A DNA stretch of 52,809 nt from an uncultured Candidatus Berkelbacteria bacterium (GTDB taxonomy: Bacteria > Patescibacteriota > UBA1384 > XYA2-FULL-43-10 > CAINNR01), in assembly GCA_903851235.1 (NCBI GenBank), contig CAINNR010000016.1, positions 1 through 52,809 on the forward strand, given 5' to 3'. The position numbers and the translations under genes were made by a program. Under the pieces are notes generated by a model. That model worked only from the letters and a program-made list of their open reading frames with translations, was not told the DNA's origin and did not search any database. Positions 23,806 through 33,754 of the stretch are shown here, piece after piece. How positions within the stretch are numbered: the stretch's first letter is position 1; each line of letters opens with the position of its first letter.

Positions 23806-26317
23806 TGTTTTTCCTGATAATATTCCTCAATAGAAATCCCAAACTTGTGGCTAAAGTTAAGAGTGTCACAAAGCCAAATATATAATAAAGTCGCTGTGGC
23901 CAAAATTCCATCACCAACTCAAAATCATAGCTGCCATCCGAATTTTTAACACAACTGTATTGCTGGCAGAATTTTCCCGGATTAATCAGCCAACTATTGG
24001 CGTATCCGTTAGCCGGAATATGAGCATAGCCAGCAGATAACGGTTTCCTGAACCAGGTTTCAAAAACAGAGCCATTAGGCAAGTTGTCATTTTGGATAGT
24101 GCCCTTAAAATTTTTTGAAACAAAATTACTGCCGAGATTACTAATCAAACCTTGATTAATAAAGTCGCTAAGCTCTGCTGTTGTCGCTTGGTCAGTGGAA
24201 TTTCCGGCAACTTGTTGATCTGATGTTTTGTCAATCGATTTTTTGTAATTTTCCGGATAAAGTCGCCAAGAATCGTTATAAGATTCAGAAAAAACCAAGG
24301 GGAAATCACTCGTCGCTTTGTGAACGCGGACTCGAAATCTTGTCGGGCTGATTTCTTTGTATTCAACAGTTGGGGGCGAATCGACCTTTGTTGGCATGTC
24401 GGCCAGAAGTTTATCCAAAACTCCATCTTTGTTGAAATACAACACCTGACGATTATCAGTGATTGATTTATTGATCACTGTTGGTAAATCGGAAACCGAT
24501 AGTTTTGAGATAATAATTTTCGTCGGAGTATAAATGTGTGGCAGATAGAATTGATCCGCAATTTTATAGAGTGTGAAATAATCATTTTTCTTGACTTCAG
24601 TAATAAAACCTTTGTTGACATAATCCTTAATTTTGTCGGAAGTCTGAGCGATAAATTTTGGATCAACATCAGTGTGATAGATAAAATAGCGACCGTTCAT
24701 TAGACCGAGAAAAGGCAGGAACCAGTTGGAATCCTCCGGGCTCTGACGACTCCAAAGTTTTCCATAATTCCAATCACCAAAAATTGAGAAGGCGTTCATT
24801 TGCGTCGTCGGTTTATTAAATAGCTGAACCGTCGGGTCAACCCCTATTAACTTCCATTTCGGCAAATTGACCCAACCAACAGAGTTGATAACACTGTATG
24901 GACCAGAGACTATACGATCAAGCAGTTTCTCCTGATTTAATTGATCGGCAATCTCCCGATAGTCATTTGGAATTTTTACCAAAGAACTATTTTCAGCGGT
25001 CAGATAATTTTGACCCTTCAGGTGAGCTTCAGAATAAAAAGTTTGAATATTGCCTTTGACAAAAGGGATAGCAGAAAGAAAAGAAACAAAAATCGCTAAA
25101 ACGATAATCAATTTCAACGGCTTGGTTTGCCTGGGAAAAATTAAAACAATCGGAAGCAAAATAAGAAAAGGCATAAATATGGCAGCCTTGTCATAACTCC
25201 GAAGCGAGCCTAAAATAGGATTTTTAAATATCGACCAAATAATACCCGGATTTATAATCCCCGCTCCCTTGTTCAACAAAAAGATACAAACCAAGAGTAG
25301 CAAAAGAAAAATTTTCTCCTGCTTGGTTATTTTTTTTTGAAAACCGAGCAACAACGTCAGAGAGAAAAACAACCCGCCGGCAAAAAATGTCAGCAGTTTT
25401 AGATTGGTTGGGTTATTTATTATATCGCCTAAAAAATAAACCGTAGGAACACTGGCCGCCTGCCACAAAATCCACGATCGCAGATCAAACAAAGCCGTTC
25501 CAGTTGCAAATGAACCAGAAAGTCGAAGCATCTCCTGTATCTGCGGAATTACCGACCAGCTGGTGGAGAGAAGGAGCAAACCGGCATAAAGCAGAGCATA
25601 TTTCAGATATTTTTGAATTTGGAGTCGATCACGATTGAAGATGTAAATTAAGACAATCAGAATCAGCAGTAAAATACATTGGGCGATAAAAAAAGCTAAA
25701 TTGGCATTCGAGATATTGCTAAGAAAAAATATTACCACTAGAAACGGTAGCAATTGCAAAGCACTTTTTCGGTTGAGATCGGTGAAATATCGGTAAGTCA
25801 GGGCAAAGAAGATCGGGATCAGAGGATAAAGAAACAAAAACGGTTGACTATATCCCCACATTCCGGCAAAGTAACGCAAAGTATAAATATTAAAGGTGTA
25901 AGAAAGGGCAAATAAAATTTTAACCCAATCAGAAATTCCAGATTCAGCTGTATCAAAAAACCGCAACGACAGATAGAATGACCAGAAAGATGCTATCAAA
26001 AACAACAGAATCAAAAGGCTTGCTTGATTTTGTAACGAGAGTTTAAGAATTGAGTTGAGAAAATTAATAGCGTAGTTGTACAAGCCATAGCAATAATTGC
26101 TATTGAAATTTCCTTCGCTGGTAGAATTAGCCCAAAGATAATTTCCGCTCTGGATCATTTTTGACCAATTGATTGTTTGCGAGGCGTCTCCACCAGAAAC
26201 AATATACCCAAGTGGCAATCGGTTGACAACAGCGGAATAAATGATGACCAATTGACTAAAGATTAGTAAAAAATACTTGTTGGAAAATATCAATTTAATT
26301 CTAGAAATTAGATTCAT
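23792..26317 (-). CDS. Large GT-C-like polytopic membrane protein
   Basis: 841 aa from the ATG at 26317 (MNLISRIK); the GTG at 26350 in the track has no clear ribosome site. About 12 helices in the first 430 residues, a 350-residue outer domain, and a final helix (YYIFGFVTLLTLATSLGFLL) with basic tail. The first loop has GYIVSGGDASQTINW, aligned with the GGDWG of the 26438 protein. The soluble part contains FSESYNDSWRLY, matched by FNESYNSYWKLL in the neighbour, so the two are true paralogues. Likely adds sugar residues outside the membrane. Confidence 0.75.
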   Translation of the reverse strand: MNLISRIKLIFSNKYFLLIFSQLVIIYSAVVNRLPLGYIVSGGDASQTINWSKMIQSGNYLWANSTSEGNFNSNYCYGLYNYAINFLNSILKLSLQNQASLLILLFLIASFWSFYLSLRFFDTAESGISDWVKILFALSYTFNIYTLRYFAGMWGYSQPFLFLYPLIPIFFALTYRYFTDLNRKSALQLLPFLVVIFFLSNISNANLAFFIAQCILLLILIVLIYIFNRDRLQIQKYLKYALLYAGLLLLSTSWSVIPQIQEMLRLSGSFATGTALFDLRSWILWQAASVPTVYFLGDIINNPTNLKLLTFFAGGLFFSLTLLLGFQKKITKQEKIFLLLLLVCIFLLNKGAGIINPGIIWSIFKNPILGSLRSYDKAAIFMPFLILLPIVLIFPRQTKPLKLIIVLAIFVSFLSAIPFVKGNIQTFYSEAHLKGQNYLTAENSSLVKIPNDYREIADQLNQEKLLDRIVSGPYSVINSVGWVNLPKWKLIGVDPTVQLFNKPTTQMNAFSIFGDWNYGKLWSRQSPEDSNWFLPFLGLMNGRYFIYHTDVDPKFIAQTSDKIKDYVNKGFITEVKKNDYFTLYKIADQFYLPHIYTPTKIIISKLSVSDLPTVINKSITDNRQVLYFNKDGVLDKLLADMPTKVDSPPTVEYKEISPTRFRVRVHKATSDFPLVFSESYNDSWRLYPENYKKSIDKTSDQQVAGNSTDQATTAELSDFINQGLISNLGSNFVSKNFKGTIQNDNLPNGSVFETWFRKPLSAGYAHIPANGYANSWLINPGKFCQQYSCVKNSDGSYDFELVMEFWPQRLYYIFGFVTLLTLATSLGFLLRNIIRKNNGKS

Positions 26318-26346
26318 AACATAAATAGATGTTAGAAATAAACTTC

Positions 26347-26399
26347 CCACGACCTTACGGTCGGGGATCTAAGTGAGGAAGATTAGAGATTTAATCTTC
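26347..26399. other. Two hairpins between GT-C-like genes
   Basis: CGACC-TTAC-GGTCG (26350-26363) and GAAGATTA, six nt, TAATCTTC (26378-26399). There is no T-run, so they are more likely processing or stability elements than terminators. Confidence 0.4.
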
Positions 26400-26437
26400 A
26401 AAGAGATATTACCACGATCAAGTCAAAAAGAACAGCA

Positions 26438-28570
26438 TCAATCAGACTGCAATTTTTTGTTCGATCGCTTCCGACTATAGAAAATATAATAAATTAACAA
26501 CAAAAAAGTAGCTGAAGATAATAATTCAGTCAATACTACATAACGCTCCGGCCAGAATAATAAATAAAAAATAGCGTTTTGATTTCCGTTTTTGTCGACT
26601 GAAAGTACACCGCTTGACCGCAAATCAGAAATTTTCACCTCATACCCATTGCCAATATCATTGGTTATGTGGTGTGTATTATCGGAAGAAATAACTTTAG
26701 CAAAAAAGCCACTGCCGCTCAGCAACTTCCAATAAGAATTATAACTTTCATTGAAATTCAAATTAAAATTGCCACTGATATTTTTGACCTCAATCCTATA
26801 CTTTGCCGGATTGATTTGTTCATAAGTTACGACAGGATAATTTTGACCTGAAGCAGAAATTAAGGGAGTCGTAGATTTTAATTTAATCGCTAAAATCGGT
26901 CCTTTATCGTAATAAATCTCCGCTTTTCCGACTGCAACTTCAGCTCGTAATGCTTGATCGAATTTTAATTTCTCTACATCTCCCCAATCAAAAATGTCTA
27001 AATCTTTGCGAAAAATAATGTAATCTACCCCTGCGGTTGATGACACATTGATTAGTTGATTAGCATCTTGGCTTTTTGCCGCCTCATTTATCTGATTTAT
27101 TATACTGGCAGAACCACCGGTATTGCGGTCGGAGAATGCTGATACTCCAGCAACAGGCGAAAAACCAGCATAGATATCTTGCACTTCCTGGTATGCGCCA
27201 CGAAAATTTTTGTCATATGAAGTTGAAACCATACCGCCAAGTGGGAAAAATATCGCTCTTTTGCTCTTATCATCATTTTGCAGCTTGCTGTCAAGCTCCT
27301 GATATTCTGCCGGCCAAGTTTTGGTTCTAAAGCGGAAATCTGATTGAATTTTCGGTTTACCAAAAAACGAGCCGGAAAAAAATGGCCAGGCACCAAGAAA
27401 TAGTGAAAGTAAAACCACTCCGATCAAAATATATTTCCAACGAAATTTCATCTTGAAAATATAATCGATCGTAATTGCCGCCAATGTCGCCAGAGCAAAG
27501 TTGGCTAAAACCAAAAATCTGGCGACATCTCGCATCAGATTGGCAAACGGCAGTTTGGCTACAAACTCTTGACCACCAAAATAGAAGATAATCGGCACCG
27601 CGAGTATCAGAATTAGATAGACAATATGCCGTCCGAACTTTTTCCATTGGATAAATGAAAATGCCGCCACAAAAGGCAAAGCGTAAGAAAAAATTGTCAG
27701 ATTTTTCGGAAAACTGGCTTCAAATTGATAATTAAATAAACTCGCCCAAAGCCGAAATATATTTGCTAATGTTAATTTCTCGGATGCACCAATGCTGATT
27801 GTACTTTTTACAATGTCATTGCCCACAACGCCTTGATCGGGAAATGCCAAAAGGATAAACAGCCAAAAACTGTTTAGAAGAATAAATCCGATAATCGTCG
27901 CCAAGCCGTAGACGATGCTTAACTTGAACTTCTTCGTTGATATTCCGTAGCCAAGAACTAAAGCCAGTAAAATTAACGAATACCACACTATTGTCTGAGA
28001 TTGAATTGCTAAAGTAAAAACAATTGCTGTCAATATCAGATATCGAAAATCTCGCTTATCAACCGCATTTAAAAACAAAAAACTAAAGAGAGGCATTAGG
28101 GCCAAAGACAACAGAACGTATAGCCAACCCATCAGAGAGTAATTGAAAAATACCGGAGTGAGAATAAAAATAAAACCGCCAATAAACGCCGATAGAGGTT
28201 TTAACCCAATGTAGCGAGCAAAGAGGCTAAAGTTCGCCGCGCCAAGACCAAAAGTCAGGACAAGAGAAATTTTTATTAGCAAAGGAACACCGATACCGAT
28301 TTTTGCAAACAATAATAGAGGTGCAATAAAGAAAATGACGACAGAGGATAATTGCCGGGTGCCAAAAATATTTCCGGTACGAGTCCAAGTGTGAAAAAGA
28401 GTATCAAAAAATACTTTAATCTGACTGGCAGTGGCAGGAAATCCCCAATCTCCACCGCTGAGGCTGCCTTTCGAAAAAAACAATTTAAGAAAAATCAGAA
28501 AAGAGACTAAGAAGTAAAATAAAAAAAGGTAACCATAATGTGATAAGAACTTTTTAATAATTTTCTCCAT
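26438..28570 (-). CDS. Large GT-C-like polytopic membrane protein
   Basis: 710 aa from the ATG at 28570, nine nt after AAGAAGG; the TTG at 28573 is not needed. Some 12-13 helices, the outer loop SGGDWGFPATASQIKVFFDTLF after helix 1, an outer soluble region (400-650), and a last helix (YVVLTELLSSATFLLLIYYIF) with a basic tail. Closest in the window to the 16199 and 23792 proteins. It is the last gene of the tight operon starting at 33618. Donor and acceptor unknown. Confidence 0.75.
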   Translation of the reverse strand: MEKIIKKFLSHYGYLFLFYFLVSFLIFLKLFFSKGSLSGGDWGFPATASQIKVFFDTLFHTWTRTGNIFGTRQLSSVVIFFIAPLLLFAKIGIGVPLLIKISLVLTFGLGAANFSLFARYIGLKPLSAFIGGFIFILTPVFFNYSLMGWLYVLLSLALMPLFSFLFLNAVDKRDFRYLILTAIVFTLAIQSQTIVWYSLILLALVLGYGISTKKFKLSIVYGLATIIGFILLNSFWLFILLAFPDQGVVGNDIVKSTISIGASEKLTLANIFRLWASLFNYQFEASFPKNLTIFSYALPFVAAFSFIQWKKFGRHIVYLILILAVPIIFYFGGQEFVAKLPFANLMRDVARFLVLANFALATLAAITIDYIFKMKFRWKYILIGVVLLSLFLGAWPFFSGSFFGKPKIQSDFRFRTKTWPAEYQELDSKLQNDDKSKRAIFFPLGGMVSTSYDKNFRGAYQEVQDIYAGFSPVAGVSAFSDRNTGGSASIINQINEAAKSQDANQLINVSSTAGVDYIIFRKDLDIFDWGDVEKLKFDQALRAEVAVGKAEIYYDKGPILAIKLKSTTPLISASGQNYPVVTYEQINPAKYRIEVKNISGNFNLNFNESYNSYWKLLSGSGFFAKVISSDNTHHITNDIGNGYEVKISDLRSSGVLSVDKNGNQNAIFYLLFWPERYVVLTELLSSATFLLLIYYIFYSRKRSNKKLQSD

Positions 28571-28574
28571 CAAA

Positions 28575-29123
28575 TCAAGCCTTCTTTAATGATTTTATCG
28601 CTCTCGCCGGACTTCCGACAATTACAGAATATGGCGGGAATGATTTGGTCACAATACTGCCGGCACCAACAACGCAATGTTTGCCAAGTTTAACGCCTTT
28701 TAAGATGAAACTTCTGGCCCCGATAAAACAATCATCATCAATTTCAATCTGCTCGCCGGCTGTTAACCCGCTATCCATTGGCGAGATATTTGCTTTAAAC
28801 AGGTGGTCGTGATCCATAATTGAAACTCCGTAGGAAAATAAGCATTTTTTGCCAATAACAATTCCTTTTTTAACCAAAAAAGTTGCATTACGACCAATAT
28901 TGGTACCATCACCGATAGAGATTTTCGACGAAAGATCATTACCATCGATTTGCAGCCAGGCGTTCCGTCCGATCATCACGTTATCTCCGATGATGATACC
29001 TTTTAACCGAACATTCAGCCAATCATAACCGGGGCCGATGAAACTTCGGCGACCAAATCTCATCCCACGGGCTCGAGCCGGAATTGAGATCAAATAAGCA
29101 ACAGAACTTTGTATAATATTCAT
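28575..29123 (-). CDS. Hexapeptide-repeat acyltransferase
   Basis: 182 aa. Hexapeptide beta-helix from about residue 45 (IIIGDNVMIGRNAWLQI; ISIGDGTNIGRNATFLV). IMDHDH carries the probable catalytic His. The ending CVVGAGSIVTKSFPPYSVIVGSPARAIKSL is typical of polysaccharide O-acetyltransferases. It lies 3 nt after the GT2 gene at 29127 and 4 nt before the 26438 gene, so the genes are co-translated. Confidence 0.85.
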   Translation of the reverse strand: MNIIQSSVAYLISIPARARGMRFGRRSFIGPGYDWLNVRLKGIIIGDNVMIGRNAWLQIDGNDLSSKISIGDGTNIGRNATFLVKKGIVIGKKCLFSYGVSIMDHDHLFKANISPMDSGLTAGEQIEIDDDCFIGARSFILKGVKLGKHCVVGAGSIVTKSFPPYSVIVGSPARAIKSLKKA

Positions 29124-29126
29124 AAT

Positions 29127-30080
29127 TTAGACTCTCTGTTTGCCGAAAATTATCCCACGAATCGAATAGAAGGCGCTGACGAATAACAAAAAAATATTTA
29201 AAAACGGCAATATTAAAATTCGCGGATTACGATATTCTCTAGCAAAAATTATTTTGCTGTAATAGACAGAGTATATCAAAATTAGAGCCAAAGCCAGAAA
29301 TCTGACGTATGGAATTAACAGCCCGATGAGCAAAAATTCACGAAAAAAAGCGTTGAAAATCTGCCTTGGAGTTTTTATTACCCAATGGCGCAACATGACT
29401 CCTTGAGCTTCGGAGTATTGCCCCTGTTTTTTGATAATATCTTTGGCCGAAAATTTATCATCATCTCTATGGAGGTGAATAATTTTTGCCTTTGTCGGAA
29501 CCAGTTGACCAATCTTACTTAAACGATTGATGATATCGCCATCCTCACCGGCAGTTCGGAAATTTTTGGCGTCAAATCCGCCGACTCTCTTTAGCGCGCT
29601 TCGGCGAAAACAATCGAACTTTCCGTCAAGCCCGCAATAAGTTCTTTCGACCATTCTGGCAAAAAAAACTTTCTGCCAAAAATTATACCTTTGCCAAACT
29701 TTGATCGGATGCAAAACTTGATGGTAGGCGGCGACAATAGTTTTGTCGGATGTTACAAGTGGTTTGACCAACTCTTCCAACGAATTTTTTTTCAAGATAA
29801 CGTCTTGGTGAAGTGTAACTATTAGGTCGGATTTTGACTTTTCAATTCCTTCATTATAGGTCGCCGCCAAACCGATCGGTTTCGAATGATTAATTACTTT
29901 GGCGCAAGTTAAACGATTTTTTCGAATAAAATCATTGATAATTTCAGCCGAGGCATCACGAGAACCGTCGTTAAACAACAAAAGCTGATCAAACTTCAAA
30001 CTTTGATTAACCAGGCTTTGCAGAGTCTTTTCGATCGTTGACTCGCCATTATAAATTGGAACAATGATTGATATCGACAT
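29127..30080 (-). CDS. Family 2 glycosyltransferase with C-terminal membrane segments
   Basis: 317 aa. GT-A fold: SISIIVPIYNGESTIEKTLQSLVNQS, then LLFNDGSRDAS, and TLHQDVIL supplying the metal-binding acid. GGFDAKNFRTAGEDGDIINRL is the acceptor-side ED motif. Two or three helices at the C-terminus (LLIGLLIPYVRFLALALILIYSV; ILILPFLNIFLLFVSAF) anchor it to the inner face of the membrane. Likely adds one sugar to a polyprenyl-linked oligosaccharide. 9 nt after the methyltransferase gene. Confidence 0.87.
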   Translation of the reverse strand: MSISIIVPIYNGESTIEKTLQSLVNQSLKFDQLLLFNDGSRDASAEIINDFIRKNRLTCAKVINHSKPIGLAATYNEGIEKSKSDLIVTLHQDVILKKNSLEELVKPLVTSDKTIVAAYHQVLHPIKVWQRYNFWQKVFFARMVERTYCGLDGKFDCFRRSALKRVGGFDAKNFRTAGEDGDIINRLSKIGQLVPTKAKIIHLHRDDDKFSAKDIIKKQGQYSEAQGVMLRHWVIKTPRQIFNAFFREFLLIGLLIPYVRFLALALILIYSVYYSKIIFAREYRNPRILILPFLNIFLLFVSAFYSIRGIIFGKQRV

Positions 30081-30089
30081 TTTACCGAT

Positions 30090-30764
30090 TTAAGATAATT
30101 TTTTAATACTAAAAAGACCAAACGCCGACCTAGGCAAATGGTAGGCCAGTATTTGACTTAGTGAGGCAATGACAAACCAGAAAGATTTTGGTTGAAAGCG
30201 AATTGTTGCGGTCATATCATCGCCCATTGTGGTTGACTGAACTTCACGGCGAAAAAACTTAAAGCCGGCCAGACCGTGGCAAGTAAAACCAAGACCAGAC
30301 ATTTTTTTGTAACTCCAACCGGATAAATGTTTTTGCCAGGGATTATCGTCGAGTGATTTCTGAGGCAAAAAACCATTTGGAGAGGACACAATCAGCTTCT
30401 TTCTTGCCCATTTTTCAGCTTTTTTCAAAATCTTGCGGCCGACTTTTTCCGGCAAATGTTCTAAGACTTCGATCATAATTACGGCATCAAAAGAATCTTT
30501 CGGAAAATCGAGATCCAAAATGTCTTTTTTTAAATATTTAGAGTGAATATTTTTCGATTTCGATGCTTTCAGATACTCATCAAAAATTTCAACACCGAGG
30601 CTTTTTTTGACATCCCGGCAATATTGCAACGGTGATGACGGGCCACAACCTAAATCCAAAACGCTTTCACAACCGGAGAGTTCTCTTTTCAAGCAATAAA
30701 CAACTGTCGGGAAGAGAAAACTAACAATTCTGTTATGATAAAGTTTTTTGACCAGATTTCTCAT
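30090..30764 (-). CDS. Class I SAM-dependent methyltransferase
   Basis: 224 aa. Motif I VLDLGCGPSSPLQY (residues 36-49), VEIFDEYL after it, and motif post-I/II DAVIMIEVLEHLPEKVG. It resembles small-molecule or sugar methyltransferases of O-antigen loci. Hydrophobic patches near the C-terminus suggest membrane association. 4-nt overlap with the GT2 gene upstream. Substrate unknown. Confidence 0.85.
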   Translation of the reverse strand: MRNLVKKLYHNRIVSFLFPTVVYCLKRELSGCESVLDLGCGPSSPLQYCRDVKKSLGVEIFDEYLKASKSKNIHSKYLKKDILDLDFPKDSFDAVIMIEVLEHLPEKVGRKILKKAEKWARKKLIVSSPNGFLPQKSLDDNPWQKHLSGWSYKKMSGLGFTCHGLAGFKFFRREVQSTTMGDDMTATIRFQPKSFWFVIASLSQILAYHLPRSAFGLFSIKKLS

Positions 30765-31774
30765 TTCGTACCATATAATTTTATTCCGGCCAAATCCTTG
30801 GCGATTATATTGCGTTTATATCGATCAACCAGCGGAATCAGGATGAAACGCGGAACTATAGTCAGACCGATAACATAAAACCAAAACTTAAGTGAGTACA
30901 AATTTTTCGGCCGGTATTTAATTAAAAGCCCGATCTCGTTGAAAAATAAGGGGAACTTTGAGTAGTTTTTCATTTGAACCAAACCATCATAATTTAGAGC
31001 AATGTGACTAATCCCCCACTGTCGAGGTATTTGATACTTTTTTCCTTTTAGAACTTTTTTAAACATCCGCACCCAGGTGAAAGTCGGAGAAGGCTCATAA
31101 ATTGAGGACAACGATCTGGTTTGACTGGAAAAAATCCGAACGGCCAAAATATAATCTTTCAAAAATACCGCTTTATGTTCACGGAAAATCGCCAAGAATG
31201 GATAAATATGCGCCGGGAAAATGTCCGGGTGGATCGGCTCTCGCATCCAATCGTTGCGATAAGCTAAACCGGACAGTTGACCGACCGATTCAAAAACTTT
31301 GGAAAAAACTTTTTCATCGTCAAAAATTGAGATTAAACAATCAGAATTTTCATCAAGCGGTTTAACCGCGCGAACAGCTGAATTGACACTGTCATTTTCA
31401 AACCAATAGTACGGTCTGGTGACAACACCGACGTCTTTATCCATTTTAAAAGCCGCAAATGTTTTTTCGAGAGCAAATTTGGATAAAATATCATCATTAC
31501 CCATTAAATAAACATATTTACCCGTCGCCAATTCCCGGCATCTTTTCAGATTACCCGAATAACCAAGATTTTTTTCGTTCCGAAAGTATTTAATTCGCGA
31601 ATCTTTCGCTTGCCACTTTTTGATCACCTCCTCGGTTTTGTCCGGCGAATTGTCGTCAACAATAATCAGTTCGAAATCCGAAAAAGTTTGGTTCAAAATG
31701 CTCTTGATTGTCGCACCGATGATCCCAGCTGATTTATAAGCCGGAATCAGGACAGAAAAAATTGGTTTCTTCAT
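30761..31774 (-). CDS. Family 2 glycosyltransferase
   Basis: 337 aa. FSVLIPAYKSAGIIGATIKSILNQTFSDFELIIVDDNSPDKTEEV opens the GT-A domain, and LMGNDDIL is the DxD-type site. No DGD-E-E motif follows; the C-terminal 100 residues are basic with one short hydrophobic stretch (FWFYVIGLTIVPRFILIPL). Its start is 3 nt after the methyltransferase gene at 31778. Confidence 0.88.
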   Translation of the reverse strand: MKKPIFSVLIPAYKSAGIIGATIKSILNQTFSDFELIIVDDNSPDKTEEVIKKWQAKDSRIKYFRNEKNLGYSGNLKRCRELATGKYVYLMGNDDILSKFALEKTFAAFKMDKDVGVVTRPYYWFENDSVNSAVRAVKPLDENSDCLISIFDDEKVFSKVFESVGQLSGLAYRNDWMREPIHPDIFPAHIYPFLAIFREHKAVFLKDYILAVRIFSSQTRSLSSIYEPSPTFTWVRMFKKVLKGKKYQIPRQWGISHIALNYDGLVQMKNYSKFPLFFNEIGLLIKYRPKNLYSLKFWFYVIGLTIVPRFILIPLVDRYKRNIIAKDLAGIKLYGTK

Positions 31775-31777
31775 CAG

Positions 31778-32455
31778 TTAATCTTTCTTATTTAATTTAG
31801 TACATTTAAATATTAAGCTTTTCCCTAACTTCGGGAAAATCCTGACAAAAAATTTATCCACAACTTTGCCTTGCGGATCAAAGTTAATTGTATCAGTCAC
31901 AAAGCGAATCGGCAAAAAATTATTTTCCACTAACAAGTTTTTCAATGAATCGTAGGTGAAATATCTAATGTGGCCGGCATCGTAACTTCTGGCCGTCGTT
32001 TCAATTAATGGGCTGATGCCAAAAGCCAAGAATATTCTCCGGCCGAACGAAGCTAAATTCGGTGTATCAATGACCAAATGACCGCTAGGTTTAAGCGCAA
32101 GAAGGATATTAGTCAGAAATTTATCTGTATCGAAAATGTGTTCGATGATTTCGCCAGCATAAACAACATCAAATTTCTCCTTTAATTTTTTTTGCCAATC
32201 CGAATTAAGATCAAGATCGTAAACTTTTATTCCTCGCTTCTTGCATTTTTTGATCGCCCCTTCGGCAATTTCAATTCCGGTTACATCATTGCCCATGTCG
32301 GAAATTATTTTGCTAAACATTCCATCGCCGCAGCCCAAATCTAAAACCTTTTTATTGCTACCGATCATTTTAAGAACGTTTGCAAACCGGACAGCTTCAA
32401 TTTTATTGAACGGAAAGTCGTGTTTGTATCTGATTGTATTAAATTTCTTGTTCAT
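31778..32455 (-). CDS. Class I SAM-dependent methyltransferase
   Basis: 225 aa. VLDLGCGDGMFSKIISDMG (motif I), VTGIEIAEGAIKKCKKRG, VVYAGEIIEHIFDTDKFL and LKPSGHLVIDTPN follow the UbiE/Coq-like order found in polysaccharide clusters. Overlaps the GT4 gene upstream by 4 nt. Probably methylates a sugar or glycan end; substrate unknown. Confidence 0.87.
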   Translation of the reverse strand: MNKKFNTIRYKHDFPFNKIEAVRFANVLKMIGSNKKVLDLGCGDGMFSKIISDMGNDVTGIEIAEGAIKKCKKRGIKVYDLDLNSDWQKKLKEKFDVVYAGEIIEHIFDTDKFLTNILLALKPSGHLVIDTPNLASFGRRIFLAFGISPLIETTARSYDAGHIRYFTYDSLKNLLVENNFLPIRFVTDTINFDPQGKVVDKFFVRIFPKLGKSLIFKCTKLNKKD

Positions 32456-33618
32456 TTTGTCGTTAAACCGATGATTTTTGATTCTTCCTTGGCAATTTCA
32501 TCCCAGCTATATTTTCTTATCATATTCTCCCCCTGGCTGGCAAGTTCGGCCAATTTTTTTCGATTTTTTAAAAGTGATGATATTTTTTCGGCAAAACTTT
32601 TCTTATTTCCGATGCTCGCAGTTTCAACCAAGTGATCAAAAACTTCCTTGTAAACTGGTAGATCCCAAGCTACAACCGGAACCCCAGACGCGAAGGCTTC
32701 AGCAACTGCGATACCAAAACCCTCTTCGTGACTGGGAAAAATGAAAACTTCTGATGATTTCAAAATTTTGTAAGCTTCGTCGTTTTCCAAAAAGCCCATA
32801 ATTTCAACACTCTTAGAAATTCCTAAAATATCAAAAGACGCTTGCAATTTTGATTTAATCTCGTCACTACCGCCACCAATAATTTTCAACTTCGCGGTTG
32901 GAACTTTTTTCACCACTTCCGACCAAATCTCCGGCAATTCAAAAATTCCCTTTGACGGCACCAGTCGAGCGATAAAACAACATTGATTCGCAGTCTTTTT
33001 TACCTTAATATTTTTAAAATATTCTAAATCAATACCGCAAGGATTTACAACTATTTTCTTTTTATCAAAGTGATACTTTCCCGTAAGCTCGTCTTGAACT
33101 TGGTAGTTAAGATTGATGATTTTGTCCGCCAGCCGGTTAATTCTGGCAAATGAAAAATCCTGAATTTTTGATCCGATGATGCTGACAATTTTGTTACCCG
33201 GTCGCTGCCGCCAATTCGGGTAAATGTGAAAAATACAGGAAATCCATTTCGTCTTCAAATTTTTTTTCTTATATTGATACGCCGGCAGCACGTCGGGGAA
33301 AAAGTCGGATGACGAATAAATGACGTCGTACTTTTTTTCGGCCAACTTTTTTATCAGCCAATTCGCCCGTTTTCTATATCTAAATAGAATGTTGCCCGTC
33401 TCCAAATTTTCCGGCGAGATGATGAAATTAGCCTCACAAACTTCCTTTTTGATAACAGCAAAACCATCCTTTGAAGTGTAAATATCAAGGCTGAAATCTT
33501 TGCCAATCCGCTGAAAAATTTGCATCACTCTTTGGTCGCCACCGGAAATTCCGGCGCCGGCATTCCAAAATGAATTGATCAGGATTGCAATTTTAGGTTT
33601 TCCAGACTTATTTGCCAT
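32452..33618 (-). CDS. Family 4 (GT-B) glycosyltransferase
   Basis: 388 aa. NSFWNAGAGISGGDQRVMQIF forms the N-terminal Gly-rich loop. KIVVNPCGIDLEYF starts the C-domain, and SHEEGFGIAVAEAFASGVPVVAWDLP holds the EX7E motif of retaining GT4 enzymes. Cytoplasmic and peripheral to the membrane. It is the first gene of the compact operon running to 26438. Sugar donor not deducible. Confidence 0.9.
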   Translation of the reverse strand: MANKSGKPKIAILINSFWNAGAGISGGDQRVMQIFQRIGKDFSLDIYTSKDGFAVIKKEVCEANFIISPENLETGNILFRYRKRANWLIKKLAEKKYDVIYSSSDFFPDVLPAYQYKKKNLKTKWISCIFHIYPNWRQRPGNKIVSIIGSKIQDFSFARINRLADKIINLNYQVQDELTGKYHFDKKKIVVNPCGIDLEYFKNIKVKKTANQCCFIARLVPSKGIFELPEIWSEVVKKVPTAKLKIIGGGSDEIKSKLQASFDILGISKSVEIMGFLENDEAYKILKSSEVFIFPSHEEGFGIAVAEAFASGVPVVAWDLPVYKEVFDHLVETASIGNKKSFAEKISSLLKNRKKLAELASQGENMIRKYSWDEIAKEESKIIGLTTK

Positions 33619-33633
33619 TTTTTAACTCTGTTT

Positions 33634-33750
33634 TCAATTTACCCGATTTAGTTCCCTAGCCCCAAACACCACCTGTCCGACCTTTACCCGACCATAAACC
33701 CAAAGCGTCAACCAACAAACCATTGGATGGAATAACCAAGCGCGATCCGA
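33634..33750 (-). pseudogene. Remnant of a GT2 gene 3' end
   Basis: Minus strand encodes SDRAWLFHPMVCWLTLWVYG...FGARELNRVN and a stop, matching the C-terminus of the intact GT2 at 33986 (PDRAWFFHPLACWLTLWVYG). I count about 78% nucleotide identity over 110 nt, and the frame is kept. The rest of the gene is gone; a TAA lies upstream in frame. It is the relic of an old paralogue rather than a recent copy. Confidence 0.75.
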
Positions 33751-33754
33751 TTTT

